Assembly: GCF_006974145.1 (NCBI RefSeq)
Contig: NZ_CP039456.1
Span: 2,200,001 to 2,264,000 of the forward strand
Length of the DNA: 64,000 nt
Direction: 5' to 3'
From: Changchengzhania lutea
Lineage (GTDB): Bacteria > Bacteroidota > Bacteroidia > Flavobacteriales > Flavobacteriaceae
Of this stretch, positions 1-8,960 are shown piece by piece (position 1 is the first letter of the stretch; the number at the start of each line of letters is the position of its first letter). A program made the translations under genes and the position numbers. Under the pieces are notes generated by a model. That model did no database searches. It had not been told where the DNA came from and saw only the letters and a program-made list of their open reading frames with translations.

Positions 1-353
1 CTTTAAAAAAAGGAGATAAAACACAAACTTCAGGATTTCTTTTAGCCACATTGGTGTTAGGAATTGTATTTATTTTCTATCAGTTTTCAGGTTTTCAGCA
101 AATTATAGATTTGGGATATAATTTTACGGGACCAACCAGTAATGTGACCATGTCTTATATTTATTTGATAGCTATGGTGCATATTTTGCATGTGGTTGTT
201 GGTTTAATCTGCTTGATAGTAGTCATATATAATAATTTTAAACAAAAATATAGTCCAGCAAAAATGCTAGGTTTTGAATTGGCTGCGACTTTTTGGCATT
301 TTATAGATATCTTATGGGTGTATCTCTTTTTGTTCCTGTATTTTATTAGATAA
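1..353 (+). CDS. Heme-copper (cytochrome c) oxidase subunit III, 3' part
   Basis: The reading frame is already open at base 3 and has no start in the window, so this is the C-terminal part (about 116 residues) of a longer gene. It shows three hydrophobic segments, a central one containing the HILHVVVGL histidine motif, and the typical subunit III ending (ATFWHFIDILWVYLFLFLYF). Subunit III is a membrane subunit of the aa3-type terminal oxidase that supports the catalytic subunit I. A second subunit III gene follows at 714, which is the usual flavobacterial arrangement of two adjacent subunit III genes. The TTG at 51 is internal and not the real start. The family call is secure. Confidence 0.9.
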   Translation, partial: LKKGDKTQTSGFLLATLVLGIVFIFYQFSGFQQIIDLGYNFTGPTSNVTMSYIYLIAMVHILHVVVGLICLIVVIYNNFKQKYSPAKMLGFELAATFWHFIDILWVYLFLFLYFIR

Positions 354-713
354 TAGTCATTGTTGTTCGATTACAAATAGTTCGTTTAAAGAAAACCTTT
401 GCGAACACAGGGTTTTCAAGGCTTATAAAAAAGAGGGGCTTGCTTTTTGCGATTACTGAAAAATTTTATTTTTTAGAAAGTTATGAATTTAAAGATTACT
501 GTTTATCAATTAGTTACAAGCAAGTCTTTGTTCTAACAGCAAAGCGGTCTTGATTCTTTAATCGGTCAATATGGGTAATAGTAATGATCCTAAAGGTCTA
601 AGGCTACTTAGATATAGAACTTTATTTAGAGTGTATATAATTTAGGGCAGGATGTTTTATTAGATAAATAAATTGATTATTTTTGTCCAACTTAAAAAAA
701 ACAACCATTACAT
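354..713. other. Non-coding gap between the two coxIII genes
   Basis: I see no convincing gene in these 360 bases. A short hairpin (GAAAACC at 391-397 with GGTTTTC at 411-417) follows the first coxIII gene but lacks a strong T-run, so it is only a weak terminator candidate. TATTTTTG at 678-685 fits the Bacteroidota -7 element TAnnTTTG and lies 28 bases before the next start codon. No clear -33 TTTG sits at the right distance. Confidence 0.35.
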
Positions 714-1694
714 ATGAGTACTACAGTTGTAAATGCTGGAACAAAAGGTAAAACTTGGGGAGGAGGCAACCAGCCTTTAAACGCAAGTTATGGAAAAATG
801 ATGATGTGGTTTTTCATTGTTTCAGATGCTTTAACATTCTCTGGGTTTTTAGCGGCCTATGGTTTTTCAAGATTTAAATTTATTGATTCATGGCCAATTG
901 CCGATGAGGTGTTTACGCACGTACCATTTTTACACGGTCAAGAATTACCGATGATTTATGTGGCATTCATGACCTTTGTGCTTATCATGTCGTCTGTAAC
1001 TATGGTATTAGCCGTAGATGCGGGACATCATTTAAATAAGGCGAAAGTGACTATTTATATGTTTCTGACCATTATTGGCGGTTTGATTTTTGTTGGATCG
1101 CAAGCCTGGGAATGGGCAACTTTTATTCAAGGCGATTATGGTGCGGTGCAAACTAAAGGTGGAAATATTTTGCAATTTGTTGACACAGATGGAAACCGCG
1201 TGGCTCTTAGAGATTTTGTGACGGTTGAACATAAAGATAGAACGGCTCATGAGCGTAAAAACGGTATTTGGTTTTTAGATGAAGGAACTTTACCAACCTA
1301 TTCTATTAACGAAGTAGTAAAAGGATTAGAATCTCATGATAATATTTTAGTACGGACTCAGATTATTAATGAGGAAGGTGAAAAGACGGTGCTTTCTAGA
1401 GCAGCCTCTTTAGAGCAAATTAAAAATAATGGTATCGCGGTCGTAGAAGGTGCTAATTTGCATGTTAATGAATACGGGTCTCCGCTATTTGCAGATTTCT
1501 TCTTTTTCATTACTGGGTTTCACGGATTTCACGTGTTCTCTGGAGTTGTAATTAATATTATCATTTTCTTTAATGTGATTTTAGGAACTTACGAAAGACG
1601 CAAAAACTACGAAATGGTCGAAAAAGTTGGTCTTTACTGGCACTTTGTAGATTTAGTTTGGGTATTTGTTTTCACATTCTTCTACCTCGTTTAA
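714..1694 (+). CDS. Cytochrome c oxidase subunit III with large soluble insertion
   Basis: A 326-residue heme-copper oxidase subunit III. Membrane segments are visible at about residues 29-51, 78-101, 112-130, 262-290 and 303-326. The final HWFVDLVW-type element (YWHFVDLVWVFVF) is the family signature. Between membrane segments 3 and 4, roughly residues 141-258 form a charged soluble stretch absent from ordinary subunit III, whose usual length is about 200 residues. It lies between two coxIII/coxIV genes in the oxidase operon and 18 bases before subunit IV. The role is assembly and stability of the cytochrome c oxidase in the inner membrane. The insertion probably faces the periplasm or cytoplasm as a lineage-specific domain; its function is unknown. 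Confidence 0.93.
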   Translation: MSTTVVNAGTKGKTWGGGNQPLNASYGKMMMWFFIVSDALTFSGFLAAYGFSRFKFIDSWPIADEVFTHVPFLHGQELPMIYVAFMTFVLIMSSVTMVLAVDAGHHLNKAKVTIYMFLTIIGGLIFVGSQAWEWATFIQGDYGAVQTKGGNILQFVDTDGNRVALRDFVTVEHKDRTAHERKNGIWFLDEGTLPTYSINEVVKGLESHDNILVRTQIINEEGEKTVLSRAASLEQIKNNGIAVVEGANLHVNEYGSPLFADFFFFITGFHGFHVFSGVVINIIIFFNVILGTYERRKNYEMVEKVGLYWHFVDLVWVFVFTFFYLV

Positions 1695-1712
1695 AAATTT
1701 TAAAATTAAGAC

Positions 1713-2093
1713 ATGGCACACGAACATAAATTAGCAATATTCAGAGGTTTAGTTAAGTTTAAATCAAACACCCAAAAAATCTGGGGTGTTTTAATTTTCT
1801 TGACCATTGTAACGGGTATTGAAGTTGCACTGGGTATTTACAAACCAGAAGCTTTAATGGCTAAGTTTTTAGGCATGAAAATCTTGAACTGGATTTTTAT
1901 TGTATTAACCATTGTTAAAGCATATTATATCACATGGGATTTTATGCACATGCGAGATGAATTAAAAAGTCTAAAACGTATGGTAATCTGGACTGCAGTT
2001 TTCTTAATCCTGTATTTAATTTTCATCTTATTGCAAGAAGGCGGTTATATAGAAAGCGTATATTCTTCAGGATATGTGAAAAGAGATTTTTAA
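1713..2093 (+). CDS. Cytochrome c oxidase subunit IV (prokaryotic type)
   Basis: A 126-residue protein with three predicted membrane segments (about residues 24-42, 52-74 and 86-106). It matches the small bacterial subunit IV (CoxD/CyoD-like) family by size, hydropathy pattern and position directly after subunit III. The stretch IVLTIVKAYYITWDFMHMRDE, with a conserved Met-His pair, is typical of flavobacterial members. It is a small accessory subunit thought to help assemble the copper/heme core. A strong hairpin terminator follows at 2146, so this is the last gene of the oxidase transcript. Confidence 0.85.
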   Translation: MAHEHKLAIFRGLVKFKSNTQKIWGVLIFLTIVTGIEVALGIYKPEALMAKFLGMKILNWIFIVLTIVKAYYITWDFMHMRDELKSLKRMVIWTAVFLILYLIFILLQEGGYIESVYSSGYVKRDF

Positions 2094-2145
2094 ATCTGAC
2101 GCGCAACAATTATAAGACACTAAATATGTGTTAAAAGATAACATG

Positions 2146-2173
2146 AAGGTGGTTTTAATAACCACCTTTTTTA
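2146..2173 (+). terminator. Rho-independent terminator after oxidase subunit IV
   Basis: AAGGTGGTT (2146-2154) pairs with AACCACCTT (2160-2168), with a five-base loop, followed by TTTT. The T-run overlaps a TATTTTTG element (2172-2179) that could serve as the -7 box of the next gene. Confidence 0.85.
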
Positions 2174-2215
2174 TTTTTGCATAAGTTATAATTTCAAAGG
2201 AAACACGCCCAATTA

Positions 2216-2932
2216 ATGGATTATAAAAAAATTAGTAGATATGTGGTTTTAGGGATTTTGTTTTTCCTTCCTGTAACGTTTTTGTTATTTCTATATCCGG
2301 CAACGCATAACTACACACCGCTTGATATTGTTAATGAAGGGGTTTCGGATTTAGAAGCATTTGTGTCAGATTCTGATGAAAAGGTTTTGTTAGAAGACCA
2401 TATTACCGTGTTAGGGTTTTTTGGAGACAAACCTATGGAAAAGGTTATTTCAGCTTCAAATTTAAAGGAGTTGGTCTATGATAAGTTTAAAGGTTTTAAG
2501 CGTTTTCAGACTGTTATTGTTATGCCACTGGGAACAGAGCGTGACGTTAAAGCACTTAAGAGCGAAATTAGCTCTTACGAAGACCTAAGGTTTTGGCATT
2601 TTGTTTTTGGCAATTCAAACGATATTCTAAATATATTCAACAGTTTAAAGAATAATGGCAATTTAGATGCAACCTTAGCAACAGACCAGGTATTTGTTAT
2701 TGATAAAGATCTAAACCAACGGGGCAGGTTAGATGATAGAACGGATAATGAGATAGGGAAGAATAAACCTATTTATGGTTTAAATGCTTATGACTGTATT
2801 GAGGTCTCCGAAATAAAGAATAAAATGAGCGAAGATGTACGTATTTTATTTACCGAGTATAGACAAAAACGAAAAGGCGAATTTAATTCTGATACAAGAA
2901 GAGCCAGCGATATAAATAACAATCAAAATTAA
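2216..2932 (+). CDS. Membrane-anchored Sco-like/thioredoxin-fold protein of the oxidase cluster, unknown function
   Basis: 238 residues. One N-terminal membrane anchor (about residues 10-27) is followed by a soluble extracytoplasmic domain. The order of secondary structure (ITVLGFFG, then a helix, then QTVIVMP, then a late DQVFVIDKDLNQRG strand-turn that resembles the FALIDKNGFIRSR region of its Sco neighbour) suggests a thioredoxin/Sco-like fold. The copper-binding CxxxC pair is absent. The C-terminal tail is charged and low in complexity. It sits 32 bases upstream of the Sco1/SenC gene, so a role in oxidase copper delivery or assembly is likely. The fold call is inference from sequence reading. 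Confidence 0.7.
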   Translation: MDYKKISRYVVLGILFFLPVTFLLFLYPATHNYTPLDIVNEGVSDLEAFVSDSDEKVLLEDHITVLGFFGDKPMEKVISASNLKELVYDKFKGFKRFQTVIVMPLGTERDVKALKSEISSYEDLRFWHFVFGNSNDILNIFNSLKNNGNLDATLATDQVFVIDKDLNQRGRLDDRTDNEIGKNKPIYGLNAYDCIEVSEIKNKMSEDVRILFTEYRQKRKGEFNSDTRRASDINNNQN

Positions 2933-2964
2933 GTTCAAATCTGATTGAGCACAATTTTAAAGAG

Positions 2965-3711
2965 ATGAATAAAAAAACAAATTACTCATACATAGGAATA
3001 GCCCTTGTTATTCTAGTTTTTGGGATTATTTTTATTCCGAAAATAATGGATAGAATTTCTGAAGGAGATATAATCAGAAAGGAGAGCAGAAGCGATTTTG
3101 CTAAAGAAGAAAAAGGAAAAAAATCAAACTTGGTTTTCATTGAAAATGATGGGGTAAAACGAAAAGTTCCAGATTTTAGTTTTACCAATCAAGATGGCAA
3201 ATTAATAACCAATGCCGATTATTTAGGAAAAGTATATGTTATAGAATTCTTTTTTACAACCTGCCCAACCATTTGCCCAAGAATGAATGCGAACTTAGTA
3301 CAAGTTCAAAATACATTTAAAGACTTTGAAAATTTTGGTGTCGCCTCGTTTACCATCAGTCCAGAGATTGATACTCCAGAAGTGCTAAAAGCGTATGCTG
3401 AAAAATATGGCATTACAAACCCCAATTGGCATCTTATGACGGGTGAAAAGGAAGCTATATACAAATTAGCTAACGAAGGGTTTTACATTTATGTCGCCGA
3501 GAATGACACTATTGATGGTGGTTTTGAGCATTCAGGAAATTTTGCGCTTATTGATAAAAACGGGTTTATTCGTTCTAGAATAGACGAATACGGGAATCCT
3601 ATAATCTATTACAAAGGCATTGTATCGGAAACTGAAAAAGTAGATGATGATGGCGTAAAAGAAGAGATTTCAGCATTAAAAGAAGATATTAAATTATTGC
3701 TTAATGAATAA
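2965..3711 (+). CDS. Sco1/SenC family copper chaperone
   Basis: 248 residues: an N-terminal membrane anchor (about 9-25), then a Sco domain. The copper ligands are visible: C100 and C104 in the CPTIC motif and a histidine at about 189 in GFEHSGNFALID. The protein delivers copper to the CuA site of cytochrome c oxidase or keeps its cysteines reduced, on the periplasmic face. The C-terminus is an acidic and lysine-rich tail. It overlaps the following DUF420 gene by eight bases, which indicates translational coupling. Assignment is secure because all three metal ligands and the spacing are intact. Confidence 0.92.
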   Translation: MNKKTNYSYIGIALVILVFGIIFIPKIMDRISEGDIIRKESRSDFAKEEKGKKSNLVFIENDGVKRKVPDFSFTNQDGKLITNADYLGKVYVIEFFFTTCPTICPRMNANLVQVQNTFKDFENFGVASFTISPEIDTPEVLKAYAEKYGITNPNWHLMTGEKEAIYKLANEGFYIYVAENDTIDGGFEHSGNFALIDKNGFIRSRIDEYGNPIIYYKGIVSETEKVDDDGVKEEISALKEDIKLLLNE

Positions 3712-4237
3712 TTCTAAAGAAATTTTAGACGATAAAAAATACAATAAGCTCATTGTCATATTGTCAATTGCCATTCCAGTGGTTGTTGCTATATTATTTG
3801 GAGTTAAAATTGATGCAGAACTCCCCGTTTTTTTACCCCCAATTTATGCTGGTATAAATGCTGCTACGGCATTGGTACTTGTGCTTGCATTTATGGCTAT
3901 TAGAAATAAAAAAATAAAACTTCATGAACGATTAATGAAGTTTGCCATTATATTATCCGTCGCTTTTTTAGCTATGTATGTGGCATACCATATGACCAGT
4001 GATTCTACACAGTTTGGTGGCAAGGGTGCAATAAAATATATGTATTATTTCATTTTGCTAACACATATATTACTATCTATTATTGTAATTCCGTTTGTAT
4101 TGATTACGTATGTTAGGGCAATAACCAATAATATAGAAAAGCATAAAAAAATTGCAAGAATCACATTCCCACTATGGTTGTATGTTGCCGTTACAGGTGT
4201 TATTGTTTATATTATGATTTCACCTTACTATATTTAA
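3704..4237 (+). CDS. DUF420 family membrane protein
   Basis: 177 residues with about five hydrophobic membrane segments (around 18-35, 47-65, 80-99, 112-135 and 152-172). Conserved histidines (HERLMKF, YHMTSDSTQF, THILLSIIVIPF, HKKIARITFPLW) identify the DUF420 family, commonly found beside Sco and cytochrome oxidase genes. The histidines in membrane segments suggest metal or heme handling, but the biochemical role is not established. The start codon overlaps the end of the Sco gene, giving a coupled operon. Confidence 0.85.
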   Translation: MNNSKEILDDKKYNKLIVILSIAIPVVVAILFGVKIDAELPVFLPPIYAGINAATALVLVLAFMAIRNKKIKLHERLMKFAIILSVAFLAMYVAYHMTSDSTQFGGKGAIKYMYYFILLTHILLSIIVIPFVLITYVRAITNNIEKHKKIARITFPLWLYVAVTGVIVYIMISPYYI

Positions 4238-4270
4238 TGCTATTCTGAACAATGCGTAAGAAGCTGTAAA

Positions 4271-4498
4271 ATGAAAAATAAAATAATCTTTTCGATCTTC
4301 TCTATTTTCATTTTTCTAGAAAGTAACGCCCAATGCGCCATGTGTAGAGCGGTCTTAGAAAGTGAAGAAGGACAAACGACAGCAGAAGGCATTAATGATG
4401 GGATTGTGTATTTAATGGCCATTCCTTATATTCTTGTCGGTGGCATAGGTTATTTTATTTACAGAAAGTTTAACACAGCCAAAAAACAAAAAAAGTAG
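4271..4498 (+). CDS. Small membrane protein with CAMC motif, cytochrome oxidase cluster
   Basis: 75 residues. A signal-like N-terminus (about 1-20) ends before QCAMC, then a short polar linker (residues 26-43) and one membrane helix (about 44-63) with a lysine-rich tail. The CxxC directly after the predicted cleavage site could bind metal or form a disulfide outside the membrane. It follows the Sco and DUF420 genes in the same direction, 33 bases downstream. Small proteins of this shape recur in flavobacterial oxidase clusters; the function is unknown. Confidence 0.7.
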   Translation: MKNKIIFSIFSIFIFLESNAQCAMCRAVLESEEGQTTAEGINDGIVYLMAIPYILVGGIGYFIYRKFNTAKKQKK

Positions 4499-4566
4499 AT
4501 TTTCTTGTAACATTTTCACGCCTTAAGTGTCTTACTCATGGAGCTTAACCATTTACATTTTTAAAT

Positions 4567-5268
4567 ATGTTAGAAATTCGGCAATTGCACAAATCTTATC
4601 CTATAGGAGATTCAAGTTTACATGTACTAAAGGGTATTGATTTAAATGTAGAAAATGGCGAAATGGTTGCCATTATGGGATCTTCAGGATCAGGGAAATC
4701 GACCTTGCTTAATATTATTGGCATGTTGGACGAAGCAGATTCGGGAGAATATATTCTGGATGGGCTACCCATTAAAAACCTTACCGAAAAAAAAGCAGCC
4801 GTTTACAGAAATAAATTTTTGGGGTTTATTTTTCAATCATTCAATTTAATCAATTATAAAAATGCCCTCGAAAATGTAGCGCTTCCACTGTATTACCAAG
4901 GAATGAAACGTAAAGAACGCCAAGAAAAAGCCATGTTCCATTTAGAGAAAGTAGGATTGACAGATTGGGCCAAACATTTGCCTAAGGAACTTTCAGGCGG
5001 GCAAAACCAACGTGTGGCCATAGCCAGAGCACTTGCTGCAAATCCTAAATTATTGTTAGCTGATGAGCCCACGGGGGCATTGGACACGACAACGTCTTAT
5101 GATATTATGGCATTTATTCAGCAATTGAATGATGAAGGCAAAACGATTTTAATGGTAACCCATGAAGAGGATATAGCCAACATGTGCAAACGCATCGTAC
5201 GCCTTCGCGACGGTGTTATTATGGAAGATAAAAAAATAAATCAAGTTAGGGTAAAACAGTATGTTTGA
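4567..5268 (+). CDS. ABC transporter ATP-binding protein, MacB/LolD type
   Basis: 233 residues, the normal size for a stand-alone ATPase of the MacB/LolD/FtsE group. Walker A is GSSGSGKS (38-45), the Q-loop is at about residue 90, the signature LSGGQ is at 142-146, Walker B LLLADEP is at 162-168 followed by TGALD, and the H-loop is in MVTHEED. It powers the two FtsX-like permeases encoded immediately downstream; its end overlaps the first permease by eight bases. With the adaptor and TolC genes that follow it would form an ATP-driven tripartite exporter. The substrate is not evident. Confidence 0.93.
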   Translation: MLEIRQLHKSYPIGDSSLHVLKGIDLNVENGEMVAIMGSSGSGKSTLLNIIGMLDEADSGEYILDGLPIKNLTEKKAAVYRNKFLGFIFQSFNLINYKNALENVALPLYYQGMKRKERQEKAMFHLEKVGLTDWAKHLPKELSGGQNQRVAIARALAANPKLLLADEPTGALDTTTSYDIMAFIQQLNDEGKTILMVTHEEDIANMCKRIVRLRDGVIMEDKKINQVRVKQYV

Positions 5269-6490
5269 TTTAGATCTTTGGCGTGAAATATTTCAGAGTA
5301 TAAATAAGAATAGAACCAGAAGTTTACTGTCTGGTTTCACAGTGGCTTTTGCTATCTTATTGTTTACTATTCTTTTCGGTATTGCAAATGGGTTGGAAAA
5401 TACGTTTAAAGAAGCATTTGGTACCGATGCTAATAACTCGATTATTATTTTTCCGGGAAAGACCACGAAAGCACATAAAGGCCTTCAGGCCGGAAGGCAA
5501 ATTCAGTTTAAAAATGAAGATTATGAATTCATATTAGATGAATTTGGAGATAAGGTGCAGTACATCACTTCTAAGGTAAACAGAAATGTCACGGTGTCTT
5601 TTAAAGGTGAAAAAAATAATTATCAGCTTAGGGCGGTTCACCCTGAATATATGTTTATTGAAAACAATAAGATAAGTGAAGGCCGATATATCAATCAAAA
5701 TGATTTAAACAATATAACAAAAGTAGCAGTAATTGGCAGAATTGTTAATGATGAATTATTCGCAAAAGAAAACGCCATTGGAAAGTATATCAGTTTAAAT
5801 GGCATTTCTGTTAAAGTAGTTGGTGTTTTTACTGATGATGAAGGAGATAACGAGGAACGCGTTGTTTACATACCATTAACTACAGCCCAATTTTTATATG
5901 GGAACAACGATTTTATCGATTTTATGCATTTAACCTACAGCCCAGAGATGAACAGTGATCAAGCACTTTCCTTTGGAACACAGATTACTAAAACCTTAAA
6001 AGACCGCTTCTCGGTAGCAAGAAGCGATCAAAGAGCTATTCGTGTTCGGAACATGGCGCAAGAGACTAAACAAGTGGATATGTTGACATCTGGTTTAACC
6101 GTAATCATTTTAGTAATAGGCTTTGGCACTTTAATAGCGGGTATAGTAGGGATTAGTAATATTATGATTTTTATAGTAAAGGAGCGTACCAAAGAAATTG
6201 GTATTAGAAAAGCTTTGGGGGCTTCTCCAAGATCCATCGTGTCCATTATCCTTATAGAGTCTATGCTGGTTACTGCTATTGCAGGATATATAGGATTACT
6301 GATAGGTGTAGGTGTGTTGGAATGGATTGGTCCAAGCTTAGAAGACTATTTTATAACAAATCCTGGGGTCGATAATGGTCTGGTAATAGGAGCGACCGTT
6401 ACTTTAATTTTGGCTGGTGCCATTGCTGGTTATCTACCTGCTAAAAAAGCATCAAGAATTAAACCTATTGTGGCCTTAAGAAACGACTGA
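5261..6490 (+). CDS. ABC transporter permease, MacB/FtsX family (first of two)
   Basis: 409 residues with the classical MacB topology: one N-terminal membrane helix (about 20-42), a large periplasmic MacB-PCD domain (about 45-270), then three C-terminal helices. The C-terminal FtsX signature (RTKEIGIRKALGASPRSIVSIILIES... then a conserved LPAKKASRIKPIVALR ending) is present. It is translationally coupled to the ATPase gene and separated from the second permease by two bases, which suggests a heterodimeric permease. It acts in the inner membrane and transmits ATP hydrolysis to the periplasm. Confidence 0.92.
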   Translation: MFDLDLWREIFQSINKNRTRSLLSGFTVAFAILLFTILFGIANGLENTFKEAFGTDANNSIIIFPGKTTKAHKGLQAGRQIQFKNEDYEFILDEFGDKVQYITSKVNRNVTVSFKGEKNNYQLRAVHPEYMFIENNKISEGRYINQNDLNNITKVAVIGRIVNDELFAKENAIGKYISLNGISVKVVGVFTDDEGDNEERVVYIPLTTAQFLYGNNDFIDFMHLTYSPEMNSDQALSFGTQITKTLKDRFSVARSDQRAIRVRNMAQETKQVDMLTSGLTVIILVIGFGTLIAGIVGISNIMIFIVKERTKEIGIRKALGASPRSIVSIILIESMLVTAIAGYIGLLIGVGVLEWIGPSLEDYFITNPGVDNGLVIGATVTLILAGAIAGYLPAKKASRIKPIVALRND

Positions 6491-6492
6491 TT

Positions 6493-7737
6493 ATGTTTAG
6501 ATTTTTATTAGATAGAGATACTTGGCAAGAAGTTTTCGATAGCTTTAGTAAAAACAAACTAAGATCCATTCTTACAATGGTTGGAGTTTGGTGGGGTATA
6601 TTATTGCTTATTGGATTGTTGGGTTCGGCTAGAGGTTTAGAAAATTCGTTTAATCGTTTGTTTGGTGATTTTGCAACAAACAGTGTCTTTTTTATGGGGA
6701 ATGTTACTGGCAGACCTTTTAAAGGATTTCAAGAAGGAAGACGCATCCAATTGACTATTCCCGATATTAAAAAAGTAGAAGAAAATGTTGAGGGTATTGA
6801 GTTTATTGTGCCCAGAAATATGAATCCGTCTGTGGTTACTAAAGATTTTCTTTCAGGTTCTTTTAATGTTTTTGGTGATTATCCCTTATTGGACCGTGTT
6901 CAAAAAAAGAAATTGATCCATGGCAGATTTATAAATCAAAATGATATCGATGACACCAAAAAAGTGGCTGTTATTTCAGAAGACATCTATAAGCAATTAT
7001 TTGAAAAAGATGAAGTGGCCATTGGATCTTATATTCAAATCAACAGTATAAACTATATTGTGATAGGGGTTTATGATGCCGGTAATGTTAATTTCGGACC
7101 AAGTGAAGACATTCATGTTCCGTTTTCAACATTCCAACGCGTGTATAATAAAGGCGACAAAATTGATTTTATGATGATTACTGGGAAACCAGAATTTGAT
7201 ATTGTACAGATCCAAAAAGATGCTGAGTTAATGCTCAAAAACTTAAATGATATTCATCCTAAAGATAAACGTGCATTCAGAAGCTTTAATCTTGGGAAAG
7301 AATTTGCAAAACTCACTGGATTTTTAGGAGGGATGCAATTTTTAACGTGGTTTGTTGGTATTGCGACTTTAATTGCAGGCGTGTTCGCCATCGGGAATAT
7401 TTTATTGATTACCGTTAAAGAGCGTACTAAGGAAATTGGTGTAAGACGTGCATTAGGTGCTACACCTTTCGAAATTAAACGGCAAATAGTTGTGGAGGCC
7501 GTGTTTTTAACGCTAGTGGCTGGTGTATTCGGTATTATAACAGGCGGATGGATTTTAATAGCTTTAGATGCCACATTCGGGCAGGGAGATGAGGCCACAA
7601 TAGTCAACGCCTCGGTATCCATTGGCGTCGTATTTATAGCCTTATTAATATTAATTGTTTTAGGAACATTAATAGGTTTAATACCAGCGTTTAAAGCAAC
7701 CAGCATAAAACCAATAGAAGCATTAAGAGAAGAATAA
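6493..7737 (+). CDS. ABC transporter permease, MacB/FtsX family (second of two)
   Basis: 414 residues with the same architecture as its upstream neighbour: an N-terminal helix, a periplasmic MacB-PCD domain and three C-terminal helices. The hallmark segment ERTKEIGVRRALGATPFEIK and the ending PAFKATSIKPIEALREE match the family. The two permeases are clearly paralogous but diverged, consistent with a heterodimer. The gene starts two bases after the previous stop codon. A gap of about 100 bases precedes the adaptor gene. Confidence 0.92.
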   Translation: MFRFLLDRDTWQEVFDSFSKNKLRSILTMVGVWWGILLLIGLLGSARGLENSFNRLFGDFATNSVFFMGNVTGRPFKGFQEGRRIQLTIPDIKKVEENVEGIEFIVPRNMNPSVVTKDFLSGSFNVFGDYPLLDRVQKKKLIHGRFINQNDIDDTKKVAVISEDIYKQLFEKDEVAIGSYIQINSINYIVIGVYDAGNVNFGPSEDIHVPFSTFQRVYNKGDKIDFMMITGKPEFDIVQIQKDAELMLKNLNDIHPKDKRAFRSFNLGKEFAKLTGFLGGMQFLTWFVGIATLIAGVFAIGNILLITVKERTKEIGVRRALGATPFEIKRQIVVEAVFLTLVAGVFGIITGGWILIALDATFGQGDEATIVNASVSIGVVFIALLILIVLGTLIGLIPAFKATSIKPIEALREE

Positions 7738-7838
7738 ACAATCAAAAAATGAACCTTCTATATCGTTAATATTGTTTTCTGTACTAAATTAAATATAGAA
7801 GCACCATTTGACAAATTAGAAACAATAAGGATAACCAA

Positions 7839-8960
7839 ATGAATAAAACAGTAAAAATTATTTTAGTATTAGTTGCTATCATAGCATTGGCATTCGTGTT
7901 AAAGTATTTTAAAGATGCTAACTCAAAGGATATTATAGATTATAAGGTGGAAGAACCGTTTTATACTTCTATTAATACAAAAGCCGTGGCAACAGGTAAA
8001 TTAAATCCAGAAGAAGAGATAGAGATTAAACCTCAAATTTCAGGAATTGTTGATAAAATACTTGTTGAAGAAGGCGATATGGTTAAAAAAGGCGATTTAA
8101 TCGCTATCATTAGAGTAGTGCCGAATGAGCAAAATTTAGTGGGCGCAAAAAGTAGAATAGCAACTACTAAATTATCATACGATAACGCAAAAGTCTTATA
8201 TGAAAGAAATAAATCCCTTTTTGAAAAAGGTGTGATATCGCAGCTAGATTTTGAGAATAGCGAGTTATCTTTTTATCAAGCAAAAGAGTCTTTAGTACAG
8301 GCCCAAAACGATTATCAAATTATTAAACGAGGTTCTATTTCTGGGGGGAGTTCAGCAAACACGAATATCATTGCGCAAATTCCGGGCACTGTATTGGAAA
8401 TTCCTGTTCGTGAAGGGGATCAAGTTATTCAAAGTAATAATTTTAATGCAGGGACAACCATTGCTACCATAGCCGATATGAGTTTGATGATATTTGAAGG
8501 TAAAGTTGATGAAGCCGAAGTTGGAAAACTTAAAGAAGGCAAAGAAATTAAAGTCATTTTAGGCGCTATTAAAGATAAAGAGTTTCCTGCTAAACTTACC
8601 TTTGTCGCACCAAAGGGGGTCGAAGAAAATGGCACGGTTCAGTTCGTTATTAAGGCGGATGTAAAAATTGATTCTACCACAAATGTAAGGGCGGGATATA
8701 GTGCTAATGCAGAAATAGATATTGAAGCAAAAGACAGCGTTTTAGCTATAAGGGAAGCATTGTTACAATACAATAGAATTACAGAAAAGCCTTTTGTTGA
8801 AATTTTAGATGGCGATAATACTTTTAAAAAGGAAAATGTAGAATTAGGAATCTCTGATGGTATTAATGTTGAAGTTACCGAAGGCGTTGAAGAAGGCGAT
8901 AAAATTAAGGTTTGGAATAAAGCATCAAAAGATAATGAAGATGAAGACAATGATGAATAA
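7839..8960 (+). CDS. Periplasmic adaptor (HlyD/MacA-like membrane fusion protein)
   Basis: 373 residues. An N-terminal membrane anchor (about 5-22) is followed by a lipoyl/biotinyl-like half-motif (IKPQISGIVDKILVEEGDMVKKGD), a coiled-coil hairpin (about 100-160), the second lipoyl half (AQIPGTVLEIPVREGDQV), a beta-barrel domain and an acidic tail (SKDNEDEDNDE). It bridges the inner-membrane ABC permeases and the outer-membrane TolC channel. A glycine/serine insertion (SISGGSSANTN) separates coiled coil and second lipoyl half. Its stop codon overlaps the TolC start. Confidence 0.92.
   Translation: MNKTVKIILVLVAIIALAFVLKYFKDANSKDIIDYKVEEPFYTSINTKAVATGKLNPEEEIEIKPQISGIVDKILVEEGDMVKKGDLIAIIRVVPNEQNLVGAKSRIATTKLSYDNAKVLYERNKSLFEKGVISQLDFENSELSFYQAKESLVQAQNDYQIIKRGSISGGSSANTNIIAQIPGTVLEIPVREGDQVIQSNNFNAGTTIATIADMSLMIFEGKVDEAEVGKLKEGKEIKVILGAIKDKEFPAKLTFVAPKGVEENGTVQFVIKADVKIDSTTNVRAGYSANAEIDIEAKDSVLAIREALLQYNRITEKPFVEILDGDNTFKKENVELGISDGINVEVTEGVEEGDKIKVWNKASKDNEDEDNDE

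Noticed and set aside
7254-7745. A 163-codon frame antisense to the second permease
   Set aside because: It mirrors the codon pattern of the permease and has no independent support.
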